DNA of 64,000 bases from Roseibium sp. HPY-6 (GTDB lineage: Bacteria > Pseudomonadota > Alphaproteobacteria > Rhizobiales > Stappiaceae), in the NCBI RefSeq assembly GCF_040530035.1, contig NZ_JBEWCD010000003.1, positions 310,001 to 374,000 on the forward strand. Direction: 5' to 3'. Shown one piece after another: positions 8,667-17,129 of this stretch; within the stretch, counting starts at the first letter, position 1; every line of letters begins with the position of its first letter. Below the pieces are notes generated by a model, which saw nothing but the letters and a program-made list of their open reading frames with translations, made no database searches and was not told where the DNA came from. Both the position numbers and the translations under genes were made by a program.

Positions 8667-9431
8667 TCACGGTGCAAGCGTCTCGGTATGACCGTCGACG
8701 GCGAGCGCCTGCCCGGATATCCGTCTTCCCGCGTCCGATGCAAGAAAGTGAACCATATTGGCGACATCTTCCGCACTGACCCAGGTTTTCAGGGATACGC
8801 CCTCGACATAAAGAGCACGCACCTCCTCCTCGCTGATCCCGCGCGCCACAGCCTCTTTCGCCACGATGCGGTCCATCCGGGGGCCTTCCACCGCGCCGGG
8901 ACAGAGTGCGTTGACGCGTATGCCATGCGGCCCGAGTTCCATGGCAAGTGTCTTCATCAGGCCGATGATGGCCCACTTTGCTGCCGCATAAGGCGACCGC
9001 ATCGGGTATCCCATGATCCCGGCGGTGGAGGAGGTCATCGCGATCAGGCCCGTGCCTTTGGCCTTCATCACCCGGGCGGCCCAGCGGCAGGTCAGAAATG
9101 TGCCATGGACATTGGTCGCGACACACCGTTGCCATTCGTCGTAGTTCAGCGTTTCAATCGCGCCGGCCGGACCACCTGTTCCCGCATTCGCGCAGACGAC
9201 ATCCACCTCACCCCACCGGCTTTCCAATTCGCCGAGAAAGGCTTGCATGTCCGCTTCGCTGGTTACGTCCGCTATGCCGCAGATGACGTTGGGATGTGTT
9301 TCCCGGAATTCCGCAACCGCGGCAGCATCCGCGTCACAGATTGCGATTTCCGCGCCATCTCTCATAAACCGTTCCGCCATGGCCCGGCCGATACCGGCAG
9401 CCCCACCCGATACGAAAACACGCCTCTTCAT
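8667..9431 (-). CDS. SDR family oxidoreductase
   Basis: Short-chain dehydrogenase of about 254 residues. Motifs in order: nucleotide-binding SGGAAGIGRAM at the N-terminus, ANAG for NNAG near residue 86, Ser in MTSSTAG, YAAAK as the YxxxK pair near residue 148, LCPGAVEGPRM, and the C-terminal SGQALAVDGH. The ATG at 9431 is preceded by GGAGGGG at a good distance; the upstream ATG at 9452 is less likely. It is divergent from the BCCT transporter gene, with about 260 bp between, so the two may share regulation. Substrate not recognisable. Confidence 0.9.
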   Translation of the reverse strand: MKRRVFVSGGAAGIGRAMAERFMRDGAEIAICDADAAAVAEFRETHPNVICGIADVTSEADMQAFLGELESRWGEVDVVCANAGTGGPAGAIETLNYDEWQRCVATNVHGTFLTCRWAARVMKAKGTGLIAMTSSTAGIMGYPMRSPYAAAKWAIIGLMKTLAMELGPHGIRVNALCPGAVEGPRMDRIVAKEAVARGISEEEVRALYVEGVSLKTWVSAEDVANMVHFLASDAGRRISGQALAVDGHTETLAP

Positions 9432-9694
9432 TCGATCGTCCCCTCCAGCCATGACGATTTCATGGGACTGAAAACAGAAAAAAGCCCCTTTGCGGACCCT
9501 TCACAACGCAGTGGTCCAGTAGTTGTCGATCGGTTCCGCAAAGTCACGTCAAGTGAGTGGCGGAAGTCGGGCCTGCGATACCCTGTGACGTATTCGTCCG
9601 CTTCAATGCGACATTTATTCGCACAATCATTGGACACTCGTCCCTTTCTTATGCAACGCTAACGGACGGGGAACAGCAACGGACAGGAGGGGAC

Positions 9695-11305
9695 ATGTCT
9701 GACTCGTCTGAAACCAAGAAAATGCTGGATCCGGATCCCCGGGTCTGGGATTTCGAAACCGAGTATGAACTCGGCCAGGACAATATTCGCCCGTTTGGTC
9801 TGGATCTTCACAATCCCGTCTTTCTGATTTCGAGCATCCTGATCGCGGCTTTTGTCCTGATCGCGCTCGCCAACCAGGAAGCTGCCGCTGCGTTCTTCGG
9901 GTGGTTGAGGCCGTGGCTGACCAGCACATTCGACTGGTTCCTTGTCCTGTCGGTGAATGCAATCACGCTTTTCTGCCTGGCGCTGATCGTTCTGCCGGTC
10001 GGATCCGTGCGGATCGGCGGCAAGGATGCCAAGCCTGACTATTCCTATGCCGGCTGGATCGCAATGATGTTTGCCGCCGGCATCGGCATCGGGCTGTTGT
10101 TTTTCGGCGTACTTGAGCCGGTCTACTACAACTTCGCCGAAAGCGGCGGTGCGAGTCCGCTTGGCGTCGACATCACGCAGCCCGGAAACGAGTATGTTGG
10201 CGTGGTTGGAACCATTCACCACTGGGGCCTTGAGGGCTGGGCGATTTACGCCGCGGTCGGACTGTCGCTTGCGATATTCGCCTACAATCTCGGTTTGCCG
10301 CTGACCCTGCGGTCTGCATTCTATCCTTTGCTCGGCGAACGTGTTTGGGGGTGGTGGGGCCATGCGATCGATACACTTGCCGTTTTCGCGACCTTGTTCG
10401 GTCTGACCACCTCACTGGGTCTTGGCGCACAACAGGTAGCCGCAGGTCTTTACGAGGTCTTCGGCATCGAGCCTACTCCGACGGTGACGGTTCTGCTTAT
10501 CATCTTCATTACCGCAATCGCTCTCGGTTCGGTTCTTCTCGGCATGGACGCCGGTGTGAAGAGACTGTCGGAAATCAACATGATCATGGCCGTCGGGCTG
10601 TTCATCTTCGTAATCCTTGTGACCGGGGTCGGCGTCGCAATCTCGCGCTACTTCTCCGTCATGACCGACTACATTATGATGTTACCAGCGCTATCGAACC
10701 CGTTCGGGCGAGAGGATACGAGCTTCTTCCACGGCTGGACGACGTTCTACTGGGCCTGGTGGATCGCCTGGTCGCCCTTCGTCGGCATGTTCATCGCTCG
10801 CATCTCAAAAGGCCGGACAGTGCGCGAATTCGTGCTCTGCGCATTGATCGCGCCAACGGCAGTCTGCGCCCTCTGGATGTCGACCTTCGGCGGCGCGGCC
10901 ATCGATATGCTGAACGCGGGCGGTGCAGAAGGCGTGCGCGCGACGGTGATTGATGCCTACAAGCCGGAAGGAGCCCTCTTTGGCTTCCTGAAGGAACTGC
11001 CGTTCTACCAGATCGTCGCACCGATCTCGCTGCTGCTGATCATCATCTTCTTCGTCACGTCGTCGGACTCCGGTTCGCTGGTGATCGACACGATCACCGC
11101 TGGCGGAAAGATGGATGCGCCCGTTATCCAGCGCATCTTCTGGTGCACACTGGAAGGCCTGGTGGCTATTGCGCTGCTGCTCGGTGGCGGGCTTTCGGCT
11201 CTCCAGGGGGCGGCGGTATCGACCGGCATACCGTTCACGGTTGTCGTGCTGGTCATGTGCTACTGCCTGTGGCTCGCCCTCAGGGCGGAACGCGCCAAAC
11301 TTTGA
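9695..11305 (+). CDS. BCCT family osmolyte/quaternary amine transporter
   Basis: Secondary transporter of 536 residues with about 12 transmembrane helices, betaine/choline/carnitine (BCCT) family. The glycine-rich signature is present (MFAAGIGIGLLFFGVLEPVY), as is HHWGLEGWAIYA and the family motif GWTTFYWAWWIAWSPFVG. It imports a trimethylammonium or related compound (glycine betaine, choline, carnitine, DMSP or ectoine); the exact substrate cannot be assigned. The ATG at 9695 has a strong Shine-Dalgarno (ACAGGAGG), so the upstream in-frame extension is rejected. C-terminal extension is short, so it may lack the osmosensing tail of BetP. Confidence 0.92.
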   Translation: MSDSSETKKMLDPDPRVWDFETEYELGQDNIRPFGLDLHNPVFLISSILIAAFVLIALANQEAAAAFFGWLRPWLTSTFDWFLVLSVNAITLFCLALIVLPVGSVRIGGKDAKPDYSYAGWIAMMFAAGIGIGLLFFGVLEPVYYNFAESGGASPLGVDITQPGNEYVGVVGTIHHWGLEGWAIYAAVGLSLAIFAYNLGLPLTLRSAFYPLLGERVWGWWGHAIDTLAVFATLFGLTTSLGLGAQQVAAGLYEVFGIEPTPTVTVLLIIFITAIALGSVLLGMDAGVKRLSEINMIMAVGLFIFVILVTGVGVAISRYFSVMTDYIMMLPALSNPFGREDTSFFHGWTTFYWAWWIAWSPFVGMFIARISKGRTVREFVLCALIAPTAVCALWMSTFGGAAIDMLNAGGAEGVRATVIDAYKPEGALFGFLKELPFYQIVAPISLLLIIIFFVTSSDSGSLVIDTITAGGKMDAPVIQRIFWCTLEGLVAIALLLGGGLSALQGAAVSTGIPFTVVVLVMCYCLWLALRAERAKL

Positions 11306-11318
11306 CCTTGTGAAATTG

Positions 11319-11347
11319 GACAGCGGACGGACCATCCGTCCGCTGTC
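11319..11347. terminator. Bidirectional terminator between BCCT and acdS
   Basis: A perfect 13-bp inverted repeat (GACAGCGGACGGA and its complement) around a CCA loop, between two convergent genes whose stops are at 11305 and 11399. Confidence 0.8.
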
Positions 11348-11398
11348 TGCCTTTCTTCCCGTTCAGACAGCAGTGTCCTGCGGCTTACAATCGGACAA

Positions 11399-12415
11399 TC
11401 ACCCATCCTTGTAGTAGTAGCTGTAGCCATTGAGCGCAGGCGCACCGCCCAGATGTGCGTAAAGGACCTTTGAGCCTGCGGGTATCTCCCCTTTCCTGAC
11501 TAGATCGATCATCCCTTGCATCGACTTGCCCTCATAGACCGGATCCGTGATCATCGCTTCCGTCCTGGCGGCCAACCGGATTGCATCGTTGGTTTCCTCC
11601 GAAGGAACGCCATAAGCCGGATAGGCGTAGTCGGGGTTGATGACGATTTCCGCATCTGAAACCGCACGACCCAATCCGACCAGGTCAGCGGTGTTGTCAA
11701 CGATCTCCCTGACCTGCGCGCGTGTCTGTTCGAGCGTTCCCGACGCATCGATCCCGATCACCTTCTCAGCCCTGTCCTGTGCAGCAAAGCCGACGATCAT
11801 ACCGGCCTGGGTGGAGCCGGTGACGACGCACACGATGATGTAGTCGAACCGGAAGCCAAGCTCAGCTTCCTGAGCTTTCACCTCTTCGGCGAACGCCACG
11901 TATCCAAGCCCGCCAAACTTGTGAACGGAAGCTCCGGCCGGAATACCATATGGCGTTCCGCCCGCATCCCGGACAGATTGCATCGCATTTTCCCAGCTCT
12001 TGCGGATGCCGATATCGAAACCGTCATCGACAAGCCGGGAATCGGCCCCCATCAGCCGTGTCAGAAGGATGTTGCCGACACGGTCATAAACAGCATCAAA
12101 ATGGGGCACCCATTTCTCCTGCACCACAACACATTTCATGCCGATTTTCGCCGCGGCGGCGGCGACCATTCGTGTGTGGTTCGACTGCACGCCCCCGATT
12201 GAAACCAGCGTGTCGGCACCGGAGGCAATGGCATCGGGAATGATGTATTCCAGTTTGCGGAGCTTGTTTCCGCCATACGCCAGGCCGGAGTTGCAATCCT
12301 CGCGCTTGGCATAAATCTGGACCTCTCCACCAAGTGCATTCGTCAGACGTGGCAGGTGCTCAATCGGTGTCGGCCCAAAGGTCAACGGATAGCGTTCAAA
12401 TCGGTCGAGATTCAT
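11399..12415 (-). CDS. acdS: 1-aminocyclopropane-1-carboxylate deaminase
   Basis: PLP enzyme that splits ACC, the ethylene precursor, to 2-oxobutyrate and ammonia. Length is 338 residues, exactly the family norm. Visible family blocks are [20 protein letters not shown] with the PLP lysine in GGNK (about residue 51), [11 protein letters not shown], and the C-terminal [26 protein letters not shown] carries the Tyr-Glu pair (about 294-295) that separates true ACC deaminases from D-cysteine desulfhydrases, and the ALNGY Leu is also retained. The start follows the family N-terminus [17 protein letters not shown]. It is divergent from a Lrp-type regulator, the standard acdS/acdR arrangement. Confidence 0.93.
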   Translation of the reverse strand: MNLDRFERYPLTFGPTPIEHLPRLTNALGGEVQIYAKREDCNSGLAYGGNKLRKLEYIIPDAIASGADTLVSIGGVQSNHTRMVAAAAAKIGMKCVVVQEKWVPHFDAVYDRVGNILLTRLMGADSRLVDDGFDIGIRKSWENAMQSVRDAGGTPYGIPAGASVHKFGGLGYVAFAEEVKAQEAELGFRFDYIIVCVVTGSTQAGMIVGFAAQDRAEKVIGIDASGTLEQTRAQVREIVDNTADLVGLGRAVSDAEIVINPDYAYPAYGVPSEETNDAIRLAARTEAMITDPVYEGKSMQGMIDLVRKGEIPAGSKVLYAHLGGAPALNGYSYYYKDG

Positions 12416-12521
12416 GAGTGCATGCCTTGTTGTTTGAGACGGCCCAAGGCTGACAGAAAATTTACCGAAGGTGCTTTCAATTTGGACACAAAAAATTACA
12501 ATATATTCGGAGAAATTCATT

Positions 12522-12533
12522 ATTAATATTAAT
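12522..12533. promoter_or_regulatory. AT-rich palindrome in the acdS/acdR intergenic region
   Basis: ATTAATATTAAT is a perfect 12-bp palindrome inside an AT-rich stretch between the divergent acdS and regulator starts. Lrp-family proteins favour AT-rich palindromic sites, so it is a plausible AcdR binding site. The region stands out from its GC-rich surroundings. Confidence 0.45.
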
Positions 12534-12571
12534 TTAATACGTCTTGATTTGCTTTTTTGAAAGGATCTTTC

Positions 12572-13036
12572 ATGACAGGGAACCTGGACAGAACTGACAG
12601 GAAAATCGTGAAGCTCCTGCAGGAAGACGGCAGACTTTCAAATGCCGAGCTTGCAGAACGTGTCAACGTCAGTCCGGCAACATGTCACCGGCGGACACAG
12701 CGCCTGTTCGATGAAGGTGTCATTGGATCAGTGCGCGCCATGGTCAATCCGGAAATGGTGGATCGGGCCGCGCTTGTCATTGTCGGCGTCGTTCTGGATC
12801 GCTCGACACCGCAAAGCTTTGCGGAATTCGAGAATGCCGTTGAGGCCCTGAATTTCGTCTTGGATTGCCACCTGGTTGCCGGCGACTTCGACTATTTCCT
12901 GAAAATCAGAGTAAAGGACATGGCGGATTTCAACAAGCTGCACGGCGACAAACTGATTGCATTACCGGGCGTCCGTCAGACGCGTACCTTTTTTGTGATG
13001 AAGGAAGTCACGGATAATGCGCCGCTGCCTTTCTAG
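12572..13036 (+). CDS. acdR: Lrp/AsnC family regulator (AcdR-like)
   Basis: Lrp/AsnC-type regulator of 154 residues. N-terminal HTH ([20 protein letters not shown], then [20 protein letters not shown]), then the RAM ligand-binding/oligomerisation domain ([10 protein letters not shown] to [14 protein letters not shown]). The length is normal for the family. The start chosen is the ATG at 12572, preceded by AAGGAT; a TTG 15 bases upstream is less likely. Its divergent position beside acdS is the reason for the AcdR name: in proteobacteria acdS is commonly activated by such an Lrp-like protein. The gene name rests on this context. Confidence 0.85.
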   Translation: MTGNLDRTDRKIVKLLQEDGRLSNAELAERVNVSPATCHRRTQRLFDEGVIGSVRAMVNPEMVDRAALVIVGVVLDRSTPQSFAEFENAVEALNFVLDCHLVAGDFDYFLKIRVKDMADFNKLHGDKLIALPGVRQTRTFFVMKEVTDNAPLPF

Positions 13037-13148
13037 ATCGAGACACGATGGATCTGGCGTCAACACTTGTCCAGAAAACCTGCATACCAGACAAATGCGC
13101 CCGCTCTGTGGGTTGAACGGGCGCTGAGTGCATCGACCTGGATCGGGA

Positions 13149-13805
13149 TCAGGTCTTTTTACGGCGGCGAAGACCGGCAACGCCGCCGAGCGCACCCAAG
13201 AGAAGCAGCCCGCTGGCCGGTAGCGGCACCGCTGAAACCGGGCCAGGTGTGTAGTCAACAGTCAGCCTTGCAGCAGCCCAGTCCTGGTTCTCCAGGGAAG
13301 CGATCTGAAAGGAAGCAAAGCTGTCCGTTTCGAACCTGACGCTCAACAAATCCCCCAACAAAGCCGTTGTGAACATGTTCAGGTCCGTAAAGGCGATCAT
13401 CGTGACATCGCCCGGCGACCCACCCGTGGAAACGCTGGTGTCCGCAACCTGGTCACCGGCAGCATCGAAATCTGAAACTGTGACTGTACCGTCTCCCAAA
13501 TAGGCAAACAGATCCACTTCTGCGCTGTTTCCGAGGTTTGAAACGAACCGGGTATTGGTCCATTCAAAGGCGACTGAATTGATCGTCGCGTTGTCGTCAA
13601 TCCCCGCGAGATTGAACTCGAAAATTCCATTGAAAATATTCCCGCCCGATTGCGATACCGAAACCGTGGTGTCGCTGGTGTTCACGGTGTCTCCACCGAA
13701 AGTTTGCACCCAGCCATCATCGACCGTGTTGATCGTCATTGTCGCGGCGGACAGGGATGTCGGAAATATCAGCGCTGCCAGTGTTGCAAATATGTGTTTT
13801 TTCAT
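13149..13805 (-). CDS. VPLPA-CTERM sorting domain protein
   Basis: Secreted protein of 218 residues. It has an N-terminal signal peptide (KKHIFATLAALIFPTSLSAA), a beta-rich, Asp/Thr/Ser-rich body with a DNRLREP-type beta-sandwich look, and a C-terminal sorting tail. That tail is the motif VPLPASG, a hydrophobic helix (LLLLGALGGVAGL) and a basic end (RRRKKT). This tripartite tail is the VPLPA variant of PEP-CTERM, typical of Rhodobacterales and relatives. It implies anchoring and processing by an exosortase-type system and often association with exopolysaccharide. No exosortase gene is in the window. The body function is unknown. Confidence 0.85.
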   Translation of the reverse strand: MKKHIFATLAALIFPTSLSAATMTINTVDDGWVQTFGGDTVNTSDTTVSVSQSGGNIFNGIFEFNLAGIDDNATINSVAFEWTNTRFVSNLGNSAEVDLFAYLGDGTVTVSDFDAAGDQVADTSVSTGGSPGDVTMIAFTDLNMFTTALLGDLLSVRFETDSFASFQIASLENQDWAAARLTVDYTPGPVSAVPLPASGLLLLGALGGVAGLRRRKKT

Positions 13806-14194
13806 GATGCGATTCTCACATTCTGTTTTGGAAATCAGCTAAAGAAACCAGCTGGTTTTGAACTCAAGGAGTGTGCGGAGATTTGTCCTCTGGCTCGCGG
13901 TTCAAAGGAATCCGTTTCGCCGTCGCTTGCGCGATATGGGTTTGACGCGTGGTGAAACTCAGCAAACGCAAAAGTTGCTTCCACTTCAATTTCAACACCC
14001 CCTATCGCTTCCACCCAAGCTGCTGCCTGATCGAAATCGATTCGCCCCGGCGCTTGATTTTTCGTCCGGCGCACATCAATCTTCTCCGATTGGAACAAGC
14101 GCAGATAACTAATCCAGAAAGTTCGTGCTTACGGAACGGTGTCTGCGTGAAAACGTTGAGAAATTTTGAATTAATTCGCAGAGACCAATTCGCG

Positions 14195-15037
14195 ATGCGT
14201 GAAATTGACGTAGTTTTTGATCCCGAAAGGAAGCTTTTTCTCTATTTTGGCATAACCTTTATTGCCATAGGCGTCGGCCCGTTCGGAACCTATGAGACCA
14301 TGACCTTGTGGCAGCGGGCGGTTTTCTGGAGCCTGGATATTCTAGGTTGTGCGCTGATCGTCGTACCGATCCTGCACGTTTTCTATTTCAGCCGTCTCGC
14401 AGGCAACATTCCGTCCTTTCCGCGATTTGTCCTGGGGATCGCGTTAGCCGCGCTGCCGGCTGCTGGCTACATATCCGTTCTCTATGGAATGGTCGGTGAC
14501 AGGCTTGAGATAACGACGCCCTATCCGCTGCTTTATGTGCAGGTCACGATTTTCTCGATCTTGCTTCTTCTGACCGAATTCGTTCTCTGGCCTGCTTTGT
14601 TTGGCAACCGGCAGGAAAAGCGCAGCGCTACCGATGAAGACGTTTCCGAAGCTGCTGAAGCAGCACCGGCCACTCTTGCGCACAAGCAGTTGGAGGACGC
14701 ATCACTGCCCCTGATGTCGCGACTGCCTCACAATGTGCGACAGGGGTCCGTTGTGTCGATTTCGATGCAGGATCACTATGCAGAGGTCACATTGACGACG
14801 GGAAAGGCATTGATCCTCATGCGCTTGAGTGACGCCATCGACCTTCTTGAAGGGTATCCCGGCGTGCGCGTGCATCGCTCGCATTGGGTGGCACAACAAT
14901 TTCTGACGGCGATTGAAAGACGCGACAGGGGGTACCGTGCTGTGCTCGAGGACGGTCGGGACCTTCCCGTCAGCGCAACCTATCTTGAGGCAGCGCGCCA
15001 GCAGCTTGTTTCCGGTGCCGGGGTCGAACCTGTCTAG
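14195..15037 (+). CDS. Membrane-bound LytTR DNA-binding regulator
   Basis: Regulator of about 280 residues. The N-terminal half has four predicted transmembrane helices (LFLYFGITFIAIGVGPFG, AVFWSLDILGCALIVVPIL, FVLGIALAALPAAGYISVL, VTIFSILLLLTEFVLWPAL). After an acidic linker comes a LytTR domain at the C-terminus (VVSISMQDHYAEVTLTTGK, VRVHRSHWVAQ, LPVSATYLEAARQQL). This membrane-plus-LytTR design occurs in alphaproteobacteria as a one-component sensor without a histidine kinase. The start is uncertain: ATG 14195 (MREIDVVFDPERK) is chosen, a GTG near 14146 or the longer frame from 13949 are possible. The target is unknown. Confidence 0.8.
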   Translation: MREIDVVFDPERKLFLYFGITFIAIGVGPFGTYETMTLWQRAVFWSLDILGCALIVVPILHVFYFSRLAGNIPSFPRFVLGIALAALPAAGYISVLYGMVGDRLEITTPYPLLYVQVTIFSILLLLTEFVLWPALFGNRQEKRSATDEDVSEAAEAAPATLAHKQLEDASLPLMSRLPHNVRQGSVVSISMQDHYAEVTLTTGKALILMRLSDAIDLLEGYPGVRVHRSHWVAQQFLTAIERRDRGYRAVLEDGRDLPVSATYLEAARQQLVSGAGVEPV

Positions 15038-15128
15038 CCAAACCTTGTGGTTCGGCCGCGGATGCAATTTCTCCTGCAACGCGTAAAGTCGCAGCAAGCG
15101 ACGCTCGGAAACCCGCAGGTTACCGTGA

Positions 15129-15869
15129 TCAGATTTCCCCGTTCACCACAAGCTGGATCCGGTCTGCAGCGGCCCTCGCGCGAGTGTACTGTATCGGCTT
15201 ACCGGACATGTCGAGATTGACGCTTTCCACCACCATGACCGGCTGGCCCAGCGGGATACCAAGCTGTTGCGCATCCCTGGCGTCCACAAGCTCAGCGGTT
15301 ATGCGTGACTCCTTACGTCGATAATCGTCGATCCCGGCTTTTTGCAAGGCCTTCGTGATCGACCCGCTTTCAGCATAGTCGGCAACGAAATTCGGTACCC
15401 GTGACTGCTCGAACCAGCCTGTCCCGACGATCATCGGAATGCCGTCTGCAACACGCAGCGTTTCAAGCCGGATGAGCATGGTTCCAAGCGGCAGTTCAAG
15501 CTGCTGTGCAAGCAAGGCATCGGCTTCCTCCAGCGCTGAACCGATCAGCCGTCCGCTTGGCGATCTGTCCTGCCCGGAAACAATTTCCGAAAACCGTGTT
15601 CGCGGCCCAATGGGATAATTCAAAGGTGCGGACGCGACAAAGGTGCCACGGCCCTGATCTGCCCTGAGCACGCCTTCCGCAGTCAGCGCCGCAATGGCCC
15701 GCCGCACCGTGTGACGGTTCACGCCAAAGCGCACGGCAAGCTCCGCCTCCGGTGGCAGACGGCTACCTTCTTCAAACCTGCCGCTGACAATTTCCGCCTT
15801 CAGCGTTTCCATGATCTGGCGCCAGACGGCAATGCCTGCGCTGCGGTCGAGAATGGTGTTTTTCGTCAT
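15129..15869 (-). CDS. phnF: Phosphonate operon regulator PhnF
   Basis: GntR/HutC-family repressor of 246 residues. N-terminal winged HTH (GSRLPPEAELAVRFGVNRHTVRRAIAALTAEGVL), then a UTRA effector domain (PIGPRTRFSEIVSGQ to GQPVMVVESVNLD). The ATG at 15869 gives the normal N-terminus; longer upstream codons are unconserved. It is divergent from phnG with 130 bp between and has a GTnTAnAC palindrome typical of HutC/PhnF operators in that gap. It most likely represses phnG-L and itself until a phosphonate-related effector is present. Confidence 0.9.
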   Translation of the reverse strand: MTKNTILDRSAGIAVWRQIMETLKAEIVSGRFEEGSRLPPEAELAVRFGVNRHTVRRAIAALTAEGVLRADQGRGTFVASAPLNYPIGPRTRFSEIVSGQDRSPSGRLIGSALEEADALLAQQLELPLGTMLIRLETLRVADGIPMIVGTGWFEQSRVPNFVADYAESGSITKALQKAGIDDYRRKESRITAELVDARDAQQLGIPLGQPVMVVESVNLDMSGKPIQYTRARAAADRIQLVVNGEI

Positions 15870-15911
15870 GCGCTCGTCATCAAATTTCAGTACCAAAGAG
15901 TCAACTGGATT

Positions 15912-15927
15912 ATTTGTATAGACAAAT
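15912..15927. promoter_or_regulatory. Probable PhnF operator
   Basis: ATTTGTATAGACAAAT is a near-perfect 16-bp palindrome (14 of 16) that contains GTATAGAC, matching the GTnTAnAC core of HutC-subfamily GntR sites. It lies midway between the divergent phnF and phnG starts. A clear Pho box was not seen in this intergenic region. Confidence 0.72.
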
Positions 15928-15999
15928 AGACAATTCGGCGGTAGAGGAAATGTGTTTTCGACACTCTCTCTAGTGACCGCCAAACCAAAGGCGCAACTC

Positions 16000-16485
16000 A
16001 TGACCGAAACCAGCACTCCTGAAGGCACCTCCAATCCCACGGCCGGTGCCCAACTCGAACGCCGGAAAATCATGGCAACGCTTGCTGCTGCCGCCCCCGA
16101 TGCCGTCGCCGAGAAGTTCCATACCCTCGAAGCGGCAGACTACGAGCTCGTGCGCCAGCCCGAGACCGGCCTCGTCATGGTGCGTGGACGCATGGGTGGC
16201 ACCGGCAACCCCTTCAATCTTGGCGAAGTAACGGTAACCCGTTGCGTCGTTCGTCTTGCAACGGGTGAAACCGGGAGCTCCTACAGCCTCGGACGCAACA
16301 AGGAAAAGGCGCTTCACGCTGCTCTGATCGATGCCCGCTGGCAGCGCGACGAAGATCGTGTGCGGATCGAACAGAACATCATTGCACCTCTTGCGGAAGC
16401 TCATGCGGCCGCCGGCGATACAGTGAAAGAGGAAACCGAAGCGACAAAGGTCAACTTCTTCACGATGGTGCGGGGAGACAACTGA
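16000..16485 (+). CDS. phnG: C-P lyase subunit PhnG
   Basis: PhnG subunit of carbon-phosphorus lyase, 161 residues. With PhnH, I and J it forms the core complex; PhnG-I-L together attach methylphosphonate to ATP, giving ribose methylphosphonate triphosphate. Family features seen are RRKIMATLAAA near the N-terminus, LVMVRGRMGGTGNPFNLGEV and the RVRIEQNIIAPL end. The start is the ATG at 16000 rather than the upstream 15952, because the family N-terminus is short. It overlaps the start of phnH (TGATG), the first of several couplings in the operon. Confidence 0.93.
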   Translation: MTETSTPEGTSNPTAGAQLERRKIMATLAAAAPDAVAEKFHTLEAADYELVRQPETGLVMVRGRMGGTGNPFNLGEVTVTRCVVRLATGETGSSYSLGRNKEKALHAALIDARWQRDEDRVRIEQNIIAPLAEAHAAAGDTVKEETEATKVNFFTMVRGDN

Positions 16486-17126
16486 TGGACACGAGCGTTT
16501 CAGCATCCGTTCAAAATGGAGGAAGCGCGCCGCTTTCAGCCGGCTTCCTCGACCCCGTTCACGACGCACAGGCCTGTTTTCGGGCCATCATGAGCGTGAT
16601 GGCACGTCCGGGTACACGCCAAAAACTTGTGTTGTGCGCGGAAAACCCGCCCGAACCGCTGACCCCGGCAGCGGCCGCCATTGCCCTGACACTCTTCGAC
16701 TACGATACCCCGGTCTGGCTGGACCGGCCGCTCATGCAATCCGAAGCGGTGAAAGCCTTCCTTCGCTTTCACACAGGAGCGCCTATCCTGTCAGAGCCTG
16801 TCGAGGCTGCGTTTGCGCTCTTGAGCGAACCACAATCGATGATCCCGCTGGCGAGCTTCAACCAGGGCTCGGCCGAGTACCCTGACCAATCGACAACGGT
16901 CATTCTCACCGGACAGACTTTCGGCAAGGCTCAGGCTGTCACGCTCGCAGGTCCCGGCATCAAGGACACTACCGCCTTCAGCACTGGCCCGACACCACCC
17001 GTTTTCTGGGATCAGGTCGTTTCGAACAACCGCCTGTTTCCCCGTGGTGTCGATCTGATTTTCGCAGGCACGACAGAGGTCGCGGCACTGCCCCGCTCCA
17101 CCCGCATCACGCTCACGGAGGCCTGA
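16485..17126 (+). CDS. phnH: C-P lyase subunit PhnH
   Basis: PhnH subunit of C-P lyase, 213 residues, a homodimer-forming PLP-transferase-like fold without known cofactor. Family sequence begins with GFLDPVHDAQACFRAIMSVM and MARPG, and continues LTPAAAAIALTLFDYDTPVW, typical of PhnH. The C-terminus FPRGVDLIFAG is also characteristic. The ATG overlaps the phnG stop, and phnI starts 3 bases after its stop. Confidence 0.93.
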   Translation: MDTSVSASVQNGGSAPLSAGFLDPVHDAQACFRAIMSVMARPGTRQKLVLCAENPPEPLTPAAAAIALTLFDYDTPVWLDRPLMQSEAVKAFLRFHTGAPILSEPVEAAFALLSEPQSMIPLASFNQGSAEYPDQSTTVILTGQTFGKAQAVTLAGPGIKDTTAFSTGPTPPVFWDQVVSNNRLFPRGVDLIFAGTTEVAALPRSTRITLTEA

Positions 17127-17129
17127 GCC

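Noticed and set aside
13097..13124. GCGCCCG...CGGGCGC inverted repeat as a terminator between acdR and the VPLPA gene
   Set aside because: The loop is long (14 bases) and there is no T-run after it on either strand, so the support is too weak.
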